This document shows, piece by piece, positions 48,244 through 60,372 of a stretch of DNA of 64,000 bases. The notes under the pieces were generated by a model. That model was given only the letters and a program-made list of their open reading frames with translations, ran no database searches and was not told the DNA's origin. How positions within the stretch are numbered: position 1 is the stretch's first letter; each line of letters begins with the position of its first letter. Position numbers and translations under genes: made by a program. Origin of the DNA: Typhlomys cinereus (lineage: Eukaryota > Chordata > Mammalia > Rodentia > Platacanthomyidae); assembly GCA_023101885.1 (NCBI GenBank), contig JALPQD010000293.1:911861-975860 (forward strand), read 5' to 3'.

Positions 48244-48974
48244 TCATATGTATTTTAAGTAAAAATAAAAGTTCACATAACACAGTGTTCAATACTATCC
48301 TCTTTTAAAATACTGCTTAATTATGTAAAAACAAACCCAAAAGACATATGTCAGCATTTTAGCAGTAGACTCCTTTACAAGTTATGATAATGGTTGTGAT
48401 AATTTTCTTTACTTTAAAACTTATCCAGATCTTCCAGTGATATTGATAGTAATCAGAAACAGCAAATGTTACTGAAAATTCCAATGAGCTCTAAATGTCC
48501 TTTAAAAATAACTGAAAGAACTTGGAAACACTTAGGCTGTCAGTTCCTTCCTTCACTCACAGTGATGGACTGTTCAAAAAGACGATGTCCTTCTGCACTT
48601 AACTTGAGTCCCCAAGGACATTTATAGGAGAAAACCTTTCCTCGCAGTACCTATACCTCATCTTTCCCAACCCTAGTGCCATTTTCTCTCTACTTATAAA
48701 ATCTCCATAGTATTATAAATTAAGTGAGGAAGCATTTTAAGCTGTCAGCTTAATGGTGTGCACAGGAGTTATGGATGCTCTCAGTTCAAGAAAATTTTAA
48801 TGAACAAAGTAACTAAAATATAAGAGAAATTGTCAAACTATTTGTTTCTCAGAGCTTGTTTACTGTCATGGGAATCACTTGATTTATAATTCTTCACAAA
48901 GGGATATAGTTAGATTACCCAGCTTTTGGACAACTCATGAATAATATGGAGGGCAATACATAACTGGAGGAGGC
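48244..48974. other. unassigned non-coding sequence
   Basis: No feature recognised. Confidence 0.4.
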
Positions 48975-49065
48975 ACCCAGGGCAGGGGCACCTAAACTTC
49001 TTGAGTCTCAGAGTCTCCACTTGTAAAATGAAGGAATGAGAATTAGCAAAGTGATCTTTATATTC
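48975..49065 (+). mobile_element. possible MIR fragment, plus strand
   Basis: CTTCTTGAGTCTCAGAGTCTCCACTTGTAAAATGAAGGAATGAG resembles the MIR core phrase around CTCAGTTTCCTCATCTGTAAAATGGGGAT. It is a short fragment. Confidence 0.5.
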
Positions 49066-50424
49066 CACGTTTCTATTTATAGAGCTATATTTTTGTATCA
49101 ATAAGTTCAGAAAGAATGCAAAATTAAAAATCTAATCACATTATCATTTTTAACAGTTAAGAGTTGAGTGAAAATTAGGACTAAGAAAGATGGAGCTCAT
49201 AAAATATTTAACATTAAAAAGTCACAAACATTAAGTAAGAAGAAACTTGAAGCAGACATTACAAAATATAAAACATTATAAATAGGACATGATGAAATGC
49301 ATCATGCCAAAATAACACCTGCTTCAAAGCTTTCTTGCTCAAAGAAAAATGTTAAACATTAAGGTTTTTTTTCTTGCTTAAAATCAGATTACCTTGGTTT
49401 CATAATATACTAAAATAATTCTTTCTAAGGATATTGAAAATAGACCAAAGGATATTTAAATAGAAGGACAAAAGGACTTTGCAGACTGACACTGTTGATT
49501 GTGTATACATTCATGCATAAAACCATCAAAATATGCCCACAGCAGAAAGACAGAAGTACTTGCACCTATAGACAATGTATCTGTCAAAACTGTTTATTGC
49601 TCTTTGAAGGGGATGTAGAGTCAGTCTGCTTTCCACAAACAACAAACCGTCCCGGGAAAGGGCAATGAATTTAATAACATTCTAACACCCTTGTTAATAT
49701 TCTGTTCGCAGATTAATATAAAGTTATAGGTATTTTCCTAAAAGACTCTCCCCACATCTTCTGGACATAAAGCTGCCTCTGCTAAGATTGCCATTAAATA
49801 ATGTACTGGAGGTTCACCAAGAGGCTTGTATAGCCATTCATTGTAAATATTAGTTCACAATAGCATGACTTTTCTAGAAAGTCATTCAAGGACTACATTA
49901 GTGCTTCCTAAAGTAAATACTCAAAGCCATCAATTCTTTCAATTCATCAGTTTTCTACAGTCTCTTGGGGCATGACCCAGTCACCATATAGTTTCAATAA
50001 ACTCCCTGAGTGATTCTGACAGAGTTTAGTAGATTATATCTGGTGAAAGATATTTATTAGTTGGCTGTTATTATACAAGTATAATGTATACATTATCTCA
50101 TTCCTTATACAATATTTTATAATGAAAATAGGGATTCTAATTATTTTTAGAGACCATTCATCCATCCACAGGGCATACTGTGCCTCTAACTTTCAATCTC
50201 TTTTACACTTACAAAAATTTACAATTAAAAAAACTAAGACATGAAGAAATGAATCTAATGGTACAAATGATGCATTGTAGAAGAAATGTATAAGTGATAC
50301 AGCCTGTTACTACCACTCTGAAATTCTACCGCCATGAATGGCTAGCTATCAAGTCGATTCCAAGTAACAGAACAAACATGTTATTGCTGCTGCATTATTA
50401 GAGGAAGACTCAGAAATTATTTCT
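49066..50424. other. unassigned non-coding sequence
   Basis: No gene or repeat recognised. 49,590-49,800 is locally less AT-rich and contains GTCCCGGGAA. Cross-species conservation would be needed to say whether it is regulatory. Confidence 0.35.
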
Positions 50425-50560
50425 ATAAGCATTTCAATACTTTGAGTATTTACTGAGGAACATAGAGATGTAAAAGAAACTAAGCTCATTGTCCTCAGGG
50501 AAGTTAAGTTAGAGATGTCAGAATTCAATCTTATAAATACAAAGGAGTAATACTGTAGGG
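50425..50560 (+). mobile_element. possible L2 (LINE-2) 3' fragment
   Basis: TTTGAGTATTTACTGAGGAACATAGAGATG and AAGCTCATTGTCCTCAGGGAAGTTAAG follow the L2 phrases about attgagtgcctactatgtgcc and cctgccctcaaggagctta in the right order and spacing. It is strongly decayed. Confidence 0.45.
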
Positions 50561-52288
50561 CAAACTGTGGACATGTCTCAGCCTACAGTCCAGTTACTGG
50601 TCTGTTCCAAGCATCCTTCTTACCTTACCTGAAGAGACTTGTTTGTGGGGAATGCTAACCACCTTGCAGGCTAGGTACCATCCACTGAATCTGATTAAGC
50701 AAAAGGCCTTTTCACAGTGAGACTATGCAAATTTCTTTGTCATCCCCATGAAGAATCAAACGCTTTAATTATTAAGTTTTTGACAGAATATCTCAATTTC
50801 CAAGTGCTCTTTAATAATTCCCTACAAGTAATTGGACATTTTAATTATACATCACTTCTTGTCACTGCTCATCAGAAAAACATAGCATTAGTCAAACAGA
50901 GATGTATTAAGCTTGAGTGTTTTCCCAGATCATATGCATATTTTAGTTATTTCACCATTTTTTAGTTACCAGTAGGTTCATGCTTCAAGTTGGAATGGTT
51001 TCTTTGTCAAAGGCAAACTCTAATAAGCAACAAGAAGATTTAACTATCACACTAACAAAATTCATTAAAAGCTAATCAGTATTCCTAATCATCTCTTCAA
51101 ACTTTGCCTACATTTTACTAACTGGAGAAAAAAAATAAACTCTATCACCTCATTTCATCTTTTCCTATTAATCCAACAGTTCTATGGAAACTATGTCCCT
51201 TTGGGGTTTCCTTCCCCTATCAATGAAGAATCACCTGGAATCATCATCTCTTGGTCTTTCAAGGACAGTGCACACACAGCATTTGCTCTCTTCAGAAGCC
51301 CCTCTGGACAAAGGAAAGGTACACGATGAGTAACTCACTCTGCTGCTTATAAACCTGACTCTATCAGATACTTAAAGTGACCATGGCACATCACTTCTCT
51401 GACTGCAAAGGAGGTAGAAACCCATTCAACTAAATTTGAAGTTTTCTGTGGATATCATGAGATAAAATGCAAACATTCATTCTGTTACCCTTAAGGAGAT
51501 GCGCAAACATAAAAAGAGAAATGTCCCCAGTTACAAAAGGATGCCTGTCAGCCTCCTATAGAGATATGTCATAAGCGACTATGCATGTTCGCCAAGGTTT
51601 GAGATGTTCTGATAGGGTCGCTGGAATAATAGAAAAATAGTCAGGGAATACTGAGATGCAGAATGCTCTCCTGGAAATGGTCTGAAAGGATTAGAAGCAG
51701 ATGAGTACCATGTGAAAACCTGGGAGACTGCACTTACAGGTTTCTTTCAGATCCTTTAACAGAGTAAGATGATGTCCTACCCTGCTTGAGAGCACTTGTT
51801 GATTGTCTCTGCATTCTTGGCACTCGCTGGGACAGTGATATGCCAGCACAGAGTGTGTAAACACCCACATTTCGGTAATAACCTAAATATCTGCATGTGG
51901 TGAATGAGGCTGACTGAATGAAATTAAGAAAAAAACAGTCAGTCAGCCCCTGCACATATGGCTGTCACCATTTGCCTTGCTGATGAGAACCTCTTCCAGC
52001 AAGGTTACCAGGGCATCTGCAAGGAAGAATGTAGCCCTCCCTGTTGGGGTAGGATCAACTAGGGTATTGTCTGTCACTCAGGAATGCTTTTCTCTGCAAC
52101 ACCAAAACAAAATCTAAGAACAGCTTAGTTTTCCTGCTTAACTGAAGATCTTCATACTGTCTTTGCCTAAGTCAAGAAAAGTTTTGATGTTCTGATAAGT
52201 CTCTTGTCCAAGAAATACACAACACACAGCACCAGAGTCCTTGAATGGATTACTATGTTTACTAACAAAAGTAATTTGTAATAATTGT
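50561..52288. other. unassigned non-coding sequence
   Basis: An 82-codon plus frame (50717-50965) has no recognisable motif. No repeat is recognised. Confidence 0.4.
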
Positions 52289-52332
52289 AAGGTTGATCTC
52301 TTCCTTCTTTCCTTCCTTCCCCTTCCTTTAAG
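52289..52332. repeat. pyrimidine-rich (TTCC)n tract
   Basis: Imperfect TTCC/CTTC repeats. Confidence 0.75.
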
Positions 52333-52346
52333 GGCTGTTGAAGTAT

Positions 52347-52883
52347 GTGTGTTTTTTTAAATTTTTTTATTTCCACTCATACAAACTTAACAGGTACACC
52401 CATCGCTTCCCTCCCTCTAACCTCCCACCGCCCTGTGCTCTCCTCTCCTCCACCCTCCCTCTTGTCCCCAGTGCCTCCCCCTCTCATTCCCCTAGCATCC
52501 TTTAATGTGCATGCCCAACTCTCCTCTGGGTCCTCCTCTCCGATGAGGTGCAAGAACCCAGTGGCATTTCCCAGAACCCTTTCCTGTGTTTCCCTTAAGC
52601 ATAGGAACACTACTGTGGCTGTCAATCCCTTGCCTCCAAGGATCCTAGTTCCTTTAACAAATGCTAGATTTTGTGGGGTCAATAGTGTGTTGGACATTGC
52701 ACAGGGCATGCAAAGTCCAATTATGATTGCTTCGGCCCTAACTTGTGTGGAGTATCTTGCATATCATTGCTCCTCCCATCCTTGTGCTCTTACAATCTTA
52801 CCGCCCCCTCTTCTGCAAATTTCCCTGAGCTTCAGAATAGGGAAAGATTAAGCCTAATCTCTCCCCATCCTGAAGTGTGTTTT
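52347..52883 (-). mobile_element. 5'-truncated L1 3' UTR, minus strand, with hairpin at 5' junction
   Basis: On the minus strand this is the L1 3' UTR from GAGCTTCAGAATAGGG to TGTATGAGTGGAAATAAAAAA. It is more diverged than the 18.4, 20.3 and 28.4 kb copies. At its 5' end (plus-strand right end) the last L1 segment is repeated in inverted orientation: 52830-52850 against 52855-52875. GTGTGTTTT at 52347-52355 and 52875-52883 is a possible short TSD. The 168-codon plus and 110-codon minus frames are L1 shadows. Confidence 0.88.
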
Positions 52884-53140
52884 AGTGCTTACTATAAAAA
52901 CGTACTTCAACAGTCTTTAAAGATGCTTAGGAAAAATGGGTTTCATGATTTCAAAGAGCAAACCAGACTCACAAAGACCACTAATCAAATTCTGGAGGAG
53001 GGTCAATGAAGAGTTACTTTAATCAGAGCAACTGGTCTTAAACACATCTTGCTCTGACTGAATTCCTCAGTTGCTAAAATTATGGTGTTCCAGGAACAGT
53101 CTTTCCTTTGTTCGTTAAATATCTCTTAGTGGTTACCAAA
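52884..53140. other. unassigned sequence between L1 and LTR
   Basis: No feature recognised. Confidence 0.45.
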
Positions 53141-53790
53141 TGTTGCAGGAATGACTGTCCCAATGTTGCAGGGTTCTTGTGTTTGGGAGTCGAAGACTGA
53201 AACCAGAACATGTGTAGAAGATTAAGGTAGAATTTATTAGAGGAGAGAAAGGCTGGAACTCATGGACTCTAGACATGGAGTGCCATGAGGGGCTAGGACA
53301 CCTTGGAGAATTCATGGACCCCAGGCATGGAATCCATGAGCGGCAGGTAAGGAACAGACTCATGACACTAAAGTGCCATGAAGGGCAAACAACAAAAATG
53401 GCTGCCAGGCTCAGGGATAGTTGTACACTTAGGCAAGCCCGGTAAACTGGCTTTTTCTCATTGGTTAGCTCCCATTGGGACCCAGCCCAGTTGTTCTTGG
53501 GCCCAGGTGGGGCTGGAAATTAAATCATTTGTTTGATATGCAGGGCTCATCTCTACAATCCTTTCATAGGGAAGTTGGCCATCTTATCTCTGGGAGGACT
53601 GCAGTCAGTTCCTCAGCAGAGGTGTTCCTCCTGGGTTATGTAGGCCTTCCTGGGGGAGGCCTTCAGGAATTTTAAAGACCTTCAAAGACCTATACAGACC
53701 CATCCCAGCATAGCTGTTCTAATCCTGCCTTAATGGGAGAATGGGTAGTCTCAGAGCACAGAAGGCCCACTGTCAAAAAGAGACCTATCA
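53141..53790 (-). mobile_element. solo-LTR-like endogenous retrovirus remnant
   Basis: The stretch is GC-richer than its surroundings. Read on the minus strand it has two CCAAT boxes (plus-strand ATTGG at 53460-53464 and 53474-53478), then AATAAA (plus-strand TTTATT at 53233-53238), and ends in a CA-type terminus CCTGCAACA (plus-strand TGTTGCAGG at 53141, repeated at 53164). This is the layout of an LTR with promoter and polyadenylation signal about 220 bp apart. No gag, pol or env is nearby, so it would be a solo LTR. The right border near 53790 and the TSD are not certain. Family not identified. Confidence 0.55.
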
Positions 53791-54654
53791 CACTGAAGAG
53801 ACACAGCAATGTATCAAATCCTGTGCCATATATGGAAACTGTGTGTAATTTCAATGAATAAATGGAAAAGAAAATTTTAGTATCAAATCGAAGAAAAACA
53901 AATTTTTTTATGTAAAAAAGCTTTTAAGAGACTTACACCTCATAGTATTTAGCATCTTTCTGAATATTTCTCTAACTTATAGTCCAGTTCCAAAACTAAG
54001 AAGAACTGAATGGTAGACATCCGTAAATTCTTCACATCATCATGCAACACCTTGAATATATAAGAAGTGAAAAGTAGTATTTAAAATAGTCAAGGCTTCT
54101 TAATTAAGAAATCATAATTAAAATTGAGATACTGAAAACAATTTATTACTAATTAGTCACTTCTCTATAGCTTGTCTTCAGAAACACACATTTATTTAAC
54201 CATTTAAAAAATATTCTTTTCATCTTATCCCAACTGTTAATTTTTAATTGTGAATAATAATAGTTGTATTTGCAAATTACTCTGTTATTACACCATATTA
54301 TCAATTTGGTGTAGAATGTATTTGCCAAATAGATGGAAAGAGGTTAATAAACATTAATAAACATCTTAAATCAATCGCTCCTTTACTCTGGTTGTAGTAG
54401 CAGATACAGAGAATTATAAATCAGTCAACAAATAAAGCAATGAGTAAGAAGTTGTAAGGCCTATAAACAAATTGGAAGACCAAGAAAACAGAGCACATCT
54501 TTGGAGAATATTTATTAGAAATTGGTAAATCTAGAAAGTCATCTTAGCTGCTTCATAGAACACTGATGATGAAAGATGGAGAAGAAAAAGAATGTTCAAC
54601 TAGTAAAAATAAATTATATAGGTGTTTGAGCACAGACAGAGCAGAATATTCCAG
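53791..54654. other. unassigned non-coding sequence
   Basis: AT-rich, no feature recognised. Confidence 0.4.
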
Positions 54655-54870
54655 AGAACTTGCTTGAATTTAAAACCAGGCTTCACAACTCTCAGTTCTG
54701 TCAAGGGGGCTATATAATAACCTTGTTCTATCTGCATATTCCATATTTGAAATGAGGAACTAACAATGCCTGAATCACAAAGTTGTTATGAGGATGGACT
54801 TGATGTTTTGTCAAGAGTTTAGTTAATCTTTACCTACCATATAATAAGCCTTAAGCAACTATTCAGTGGT
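54655..54870 (+). mobile_element. MIR relic, plus strand, nearly full length
   Basis: Phrases in MIR order: TTGAATTTAAAACCAGGC (GGGTTCGAATCCCGGC), AATAACCTTG, TTTGAAATGAGGAACTAACAATGCC (TGTAAAATGGGGATAATAATAG), AAGTTGTTATGAGGATGGAC (GGGTTGTTGTGAGGATTAAAT) and CCATATAATAAGCC (GGCACATAGTAAGCGC). This is one of the clearest ancient repeats here. Confidence 0.75.
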
Positions 54871-55041
54871 TTTAATTCATCATTTGCTATCATTTTGAAT
54901 AGCTTGAATCCTTGGTCCACAGTCTTTTATCTGGGAGAACCAAGACAGTAAAATTCACTATCCTATGACAGTCACTTCCTACCTAGAAAGCAGAATAAGC
55001 TTCCACTTAATGAAAATTAAAAATTTTAATGTATTTTATTA

Positions 55042-55929
55042 AAAAGAGAAAATGTTAGTCACTTGTGACTGAGGGGGTTTGATCTCACCAGACAGGGAGG
55101 GATAGAGTCTGGCAGATAAATGGTAACCATCCTGCAAATGGGAGACTGACACCCCCCTCACTGTGGTCTACTCATACTCCATCTACCTTTGAATCTATTC
55201 TTATAGTAAGATTCCATTTAAACAGCCTTTTATCTCTGGCTAGGAAGTGACCTCCAATACCAGTCAGGATGGGGCCAAGGGTGGTGCAGGAACAACAAAA
55301 CTGAAAACAATAAACCATAATTCAGAACATCAGAGACCCTATATTAATCACCTGGAACCAGACCAGCCAAATCTCTCCCCATCCTAAAGCCCAGGGAAAC
55401 TTGTGGAAGAGGGGGCGGTAAGATTGTAAGAGCCTAAAGATGGGAAGGAGCAATGATATGCAAGATACTCCATACAAGTTAGGGCCACAGTAGCCATAAT
55501 CAGACTTTGCATGACCTGCGCAATGACTGACATGTCAACCACCCCCCAAAGTCTAGCATGGGTCACAGGCACTAGGATCCTTAGAGGCAAGAGATTAACA
55601 GTCATAATAGTGTTTCCACACTAAAGGGGAGCTCAAGAAAGGACTCTGGGCAATGCTACTGAGTCTTTACACCTCACTAGAGTGGAGGACTCAAAGGGAC
55701 GTTTGACATTCACACTAAAGGATGCTTCAGGGAATGGGAGGGGGAAGGGCCAGGCACTGGGAGAAAGGAAGGGGAAAGGAAGGGGAAAAGGGAGGGAGGG
55801 TGCAAGGGGGACTGGGGAGGGGTGGAAGGAGGAAGGGAACTGGGGTACTAATTCAACTTGTATGATTGGGAAAAAATAAATAAATATAATAAAAAATAAC
55901 AAAAAATAAAAATAAATAAAAGAGAAAAC
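55042..55929 (+). mobile_element. older 5'-truncated L1 3' UTR, plus strand
   Basis: The copy runs from about 55053 (TGTTAGTCACTTGTGACTG, within the 24-nt block missing in the intact L1) through CCATCCTGCAAATGGG, GGACCCTATATT-type blocks and a GGGA-rich polypurine tract (55735-55850) to ACTTGTATGATTGGG and an A-rich tail. It is clearly more diverged than the other copies. AAAGAGAAAA flanks both sides (about 55043-55052 and 55918-55927). Long frames in it are shadows. Confidence 0.88.
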
Positions 55930-57424
55930 AAATAACCAACTTTATTTAAATATGATTACTAGGATAAAAGTTTCACTACTGGCAAAACAAACTGCTCTTT
56001 TATATTTAGGTCATCACAAATGCATTCAGATAGATGTACCTATGTAAACAATAAAACACAGGGCTTTTCTTCAAAGATGTCTCTCTTTTGATTATGGTTT
56101 GATAAATTGTTCATTAGGAGCATCAAACCTTTGTGCTTCAATTACACAAGTCCCAAGGAAAGAAATAGGTATAGAAATCTAATACATTGTTTGAATATTT
56201 ACAGCATATCCAATTAAACATTTTGCTGACAGGGATTAAATTATTATTCATTTGATTTTAGCATAAGCTATATCTTGGTCAGTAGACATGAAAAATAACT
56301 GATACAGCATACTGAAATATTGAAAATGTTAAGAGTGAACTTCAAGAGATTGCATCTGGAATATTGAGAAAAAGTGTTTCTTTCAACTTGGAAACACATA
56401 ATCCAGGAAATAACCAATTGTCAATGATTATGTAGCTGTGAATGGCCAGGTATGAAAAGATACACAGAGGAAATATGAAGGAAGTTTGTCCTGAAAACCA
56501 AATAGAGAATTCAGTTTGCAATATATCGTCTAGTCAAAAATTTCCAGGCATATCTGAATTACTGGTTCTCTGTATTACTTCTCTACACCATGTTGAAACA
56601 TACTTGATCATTTTGGCAAGGATAGCAACACATAATATGCTCTAATGCATAGATATGAACTAAGGTTTTTTATGAACAAAAATAAACCTTGCAAAATTTC
56701 AAAGTGAAAACCAGTCAGTTCATTAAAGAATGTATATAAAAAATAAATAAAACCAGTCAGTTTTTTCACTGTCTGACAATAGGCTCAAATAAAAGTGTCA
56801 AAGGGTTAATGTGAGGGTATCATGACACAAGTTGCCGTACTTGGTCTGGATGCATTTTTCAGATTATCTCTATAATCACTTATACTTTAGATATATCTTT
56901 CTTAATGTGAAAGGAGAGATTTCCAAGTCGGGAATTAATCTGCTTAAAGAAGAATCAAAATTACTACTTCTGCTTAACAGCTTAATCATGAAGTCATCCA
57001 GAAAAATATGAGCTGATGACCAGATGGCAACTAACAACCAAGACAGGCTGAAATACATAAATAATTACATGTACCAATGTGAGTCCAGTGGCAATCCGAA
57101 TAATCAAAACAGCCATGCACAAGCAATATCCAAATCAGTAAATGTCACTGTCTTGTATTTTACCACATATTACAAAGCTATGTCTGACTATTTGCTTTAA
57201 GAGTTTTGCTTATTTTGGGTTGCTAATTTCCAGAGATTTACAATGATACTTTTTCTTACTAATGGTAGTTATTCGTAAAAGTCATTTATCAATTATATAT
57301 GAATTAAATAGAATCCCTAAACTTGCTTTTTAAAAAAGACATGACATGAGGCATTCAAATTGGGGCTCCTCAAGCATAAAGACTTCCCACAAGATTCACA
57401 AGAGATTTGTAAGATTTAATATGT
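55930..57424. other. unassigned non-coding sequence
   Basis: No gene or repeat recognised. Confidence 0.4.
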
Positions 57425-57572
57425 TGGGACAGTGAGAAGGCTCACTAAGTATAGGTACTTGTCACCAAGTTAGATCAATGCCCAGAGCTCACATGGTAGA
57501 AAGCAAAATTTTCTCCCCTACAAGTTATCCTCTCTTCTCCACACATTCACTGTGTCAAACACATGTGCACGT

Positions 57573-57606
<34 letters not shown>
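57425..57606 (+). mobile_element. old B2/B3-like SINE, plus strand
   Basis: GGGACAGTGAGAAGGCTCACTAAG resembles the A-box region, then GTACTTGTCACCAAGTTAG, CCCAGAGCTCACATGGTAG, and CACATGTGCACGTGCACACAC with a (CA)n tail at 57575-57604. This is B3 consensus order with decay. Confidence 0.7.
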
Positions 57607-57607
<1 letters not shown>

Positions 57608-57670
57608 AGATATAAAAGTAAATATATAAAATATAAATAAGATATAAAAGTTAATATATAAAATATAAAT
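57607..57670. repeat. tandem duplication of a 32-bp AT-rich unit
   Basis: Units at 57607-57638 and 57639-57670 begin with AAGATATAAAAGT and differ at one base. They probably derive from the A-rich tail of the adjacent SINE. Confidence 0.9.
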
Positions 57671-58245
57671 AAAATTATCAGTATGTACATGAATATGCTT
57701 TGAAAATATATTAGTCAAATATCTTTCTACACTAATTCAGTGCCGATTCTCAAATCTCACAAATGTTCTATCCAACAGTTAACATAGTAAGTCCTTTTCA
57801 TCTGCCATGTAGTTGGTGGTAAAAAGGAACTCTATTTTCAAATCATCATCTTTAGTATGATTGTTGTTTGATGATAATATTCTGAAGATAATAAATTGAC
57901 CTGAATTTGAAAGTGATACTTATTGATCAATCTATTTCTACCTTCTTACTGACTGACAATGTACAACTTGCTAGAAATCTTCCCCTAGAAAAGAGATATA
58001 AATTTCCCATTTAATTTTATTTGAATTACTTGAAAGTTTTCACTTTAAAGAAATGATAAATATTTGCAGTTATATATTCTCACTGTGATTTCATTATTCC
58101 AGGATGCATGTAAAGTGTTTAAACAATACCCATAATTAGTTATAACTTCTAAATGTGCCAATAAGTAAATAAGCACATAAGGTATAAAAATATATATGTG
58201 CTACTCTTCTTTGACTAATATTATTCATAATTTAGAGACAACATT
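57671..58245. other. unassigned non-coding sequence
   Basis: No feature recognised. Confidence 0.4.
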
Positions 58246-58412
58246 TTACATTTATGTGTGTGTGTGTGTGTGTCTGTGTGTGTGTGGTGTATGCTTACCA
58301 TGTGGTAGTCAAAGGACAACTTATGGGAATCAGTTCTCTCCTTTTATCATGCAGATTTTGGAGATCAAGCAGTTGTTAGACTAGGTGGCAAGTGTTTTAC
58401 CAGCAGAACCAG
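58246..58412 (-). mobile_element. B3-like SINE, minus strand
   Basis: (TG)n at 58255-58286 is followed by GTAGTCAAAGGACAACTTATGGG, AATCAGTTCTCTCCTTTTATC, TTGGAGATCAAGCAG and GGTGGCAAGTGTTTTACCAGCAGAACC. This is a reverse B3 element. Confidence 0.8.
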
Positions 58413-58569
58413 AAGTACAAAAAAAAAAGATTTTGCAAATTAAATTGGAGAACAAGGACATCCTAAGAAAGTTAATGTCTTCTACCATCTAAATCACAGC
58501 TTTTTTCAAAGCTCTACCTCATCCTATTGTCATGGAAAAAGCAAAAGTAAAATGGCTGCTTATTAATTA

Positions 58570-58720
58570 AGTGGCCCTGGCAAAATCACCATCTCTCAGA
58601 GTTTGAATCTGCTTCTTTGTCAGCAAAATAATGACCGTGCTCCCTGCCAACAGTTAAATGATGATGACACGAGATGCGTTATGGGAAGGCACTGTGGGAA
58701 CATGTACTTATGAAGACAGC
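58570..58720 (+). mobile_element. MIR relic, plus strand
   Basis: AAGTGGCCCTGGCAAAATCACC, GCTTCTTTGTCAGCAAAATAATGACCG, ACAGTTAAATGATGATGAC and GGAAGGCACTGTGGGAAC follow MIR 3' half order (TGACCTTGGGCAAGTTAC, TCATCTGTAAAATGGGGATAAT, GGATTAAATGAG, AGAACAGTGCCTGGCAC). Confidence 0.6.
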
Positions 58721-59645
58721 TGTTTTCATTCAGTCCTGTCAAAACCTGATGGTTACATTGCTAGATCAACACTGAAAAATCTTGCATTTTGGAATATATT
58801 AAAAGATTATTAGGATTGTTATATCTCTCTGTGGAGAAATAGCCTATACCCTTCATAGAACAGAAAGATTTCGAATAAAGGTGATGTAAAGAAAGAGATA
58901 TTATTTAAGACCTAAGCTGAGAAGAAAGCTCTAAGCCAGTGAAGCCTGGGCCTGAGACCCACACAAGGGCTCCCAGCCACCTATGAAAGCCCTCTTCTGA
59001 AAAATGATTTGGAAAATTCCATTTCTTGGGACATGTGTATTCCATCTTCATAAACCTATCCTCAGTTATAGTATGCCCAGAATGAATTAATCTCCAGGAA
59101 AAGACAACCATGGTAGGAGAAAATTAAGATTCTTACATTTTAAGGAATCTTAAATGGTAAAAGAGATTAGAGGTCTTTGGATAGATGGAGGGTATGTGAC
59201 ATGTTACTGACAGAACAATGTGGAAGCAATGTTCAGTATTGAGTTTGTTAGCACACTACCAAAAGGAATATGCTTTCCATGCATAAATGGGATAGGATGG
59301 AGCACACAAAAGGCTTGAATGGCTCACTATGGGGAAGGGAAGAAGTAGCAGAATGAGGTTTTTCTCTGCATGAAGAAGCGTCCATTGTCCTATTCTATTA
59401 CCAGACACCAAGTTTCTCTCTCAGCTAACACTCGAAGAGAAAAACCTTTGTTGAGCAAGTGTCCAGGTGAAAGAGGAGGGGCATAAGTGCAGCCCCTCCT
59501 CAGAAATGGAGTAAAATCTTCCTGGAAAAGAATCTCAAAAGTAGAAGAATTTGAGTCAAGAGCAATGATTCTTCTAACACTTTCTCTGACTCCCTGTGGT
59601 CCTATGGGTCTAGTTGATACAAGTTATTGTGATCTATATAAATGG
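58721..59645. other. unassigned non-coding sequence
   Basis: No gene recognised. A 79-codon plus frame (59487-59726) has no motif. Confidence 0.4.
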
Positions 59646-59765
59646 GAAAGCACATCCTCATCAGACATCAGAGCTGAGAGAGATCGACAAGCAGTGGTTT
59701 CTGGAAGCCATGCAGTTAACAACTAGCAGGTTCAGAACAAGAACCCATTTGTCCCATTTTCCTCT
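59646..59765 (-). mobile_element. possible MIR fragment, minus strand
   Basis: AACAACTAGCAGGTTCAGAACAAGAACCC resembles the reverse MIR phrase CTAGTAAGTGGCAGAGCTGGGATTCGAACCC. It is a weak, short match. Confidence 0.4.
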
Positions 59766-59884
59766 ACAGACAATTACTACTTGAACTGTCTTTTAATTAT
59801 TAAATATGTATTTGGGGGACCCAATACAATTTGTGAGCTTTACAAATTCATGGTCTTGTTTTTTTTCTTTCCTGAGTTATAACT

Positions 59885-59980
59885 TATTGTATTTTCATTT
59901 TACAGCTTCAGCAAACAGTCTTAGGGAAGATAAATAGCTTAGTAGATTTACACAAAGCTAATAAATGGCAATGACCACAT
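59885..59980 (-). mobile_element. MIR fragment, minus strand
   Basis: TTTTCATTTTACAGCTTCAGCAAACAG and CACAAAGCTAATAAATGGCAATG correspond to reverse MIR phrases CATTTTACAGATGAGGAAACTGAG and CACACAGCTAGTAAGTGGCAGAG with the expected spacing. Confidence 0.6.
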
Positions 59981-60372
59981 TTTTGCATGAATATATTCCT
60001 GGAAATTATCTTTGTCAAACCAAGCTGCCTCACAATTATTTATACATTAGTGTGAATTTAAATCAACGGGTCCCCCATCTTAAATGCATTTGAAAAACCA
60101 GCCTTGTCTTGATCTTAAAAAATAAAAGTTGTTTGATCCAATAAAGCTATATAAGAACTGTAAAGGAAGCAATTGCACAAGGAATCTTTTCTAGATTAAT
60201 ATTAATTAATTAATTAATGTTTTATCAGACCACTTTATGATGGATCCTAGCTAACTGTTAATATGAACATGAACTTTATGCATTTTTATTTCGTTCAAAG
60301 ACTAACTGGTCAAATGAATAATTGTTTATTCATCTAAATGTTAACTTTCTTAATAATATCTTGGCTTTTCAG

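Noticed and set aside
52345..52851. 168-codon plus-strand frame
   Set aside because: Lies antisense to an L1 3' UTR copy; a pyrimidine-rich stretch gives the stop-free run. Its start lies partly outside the insertion.
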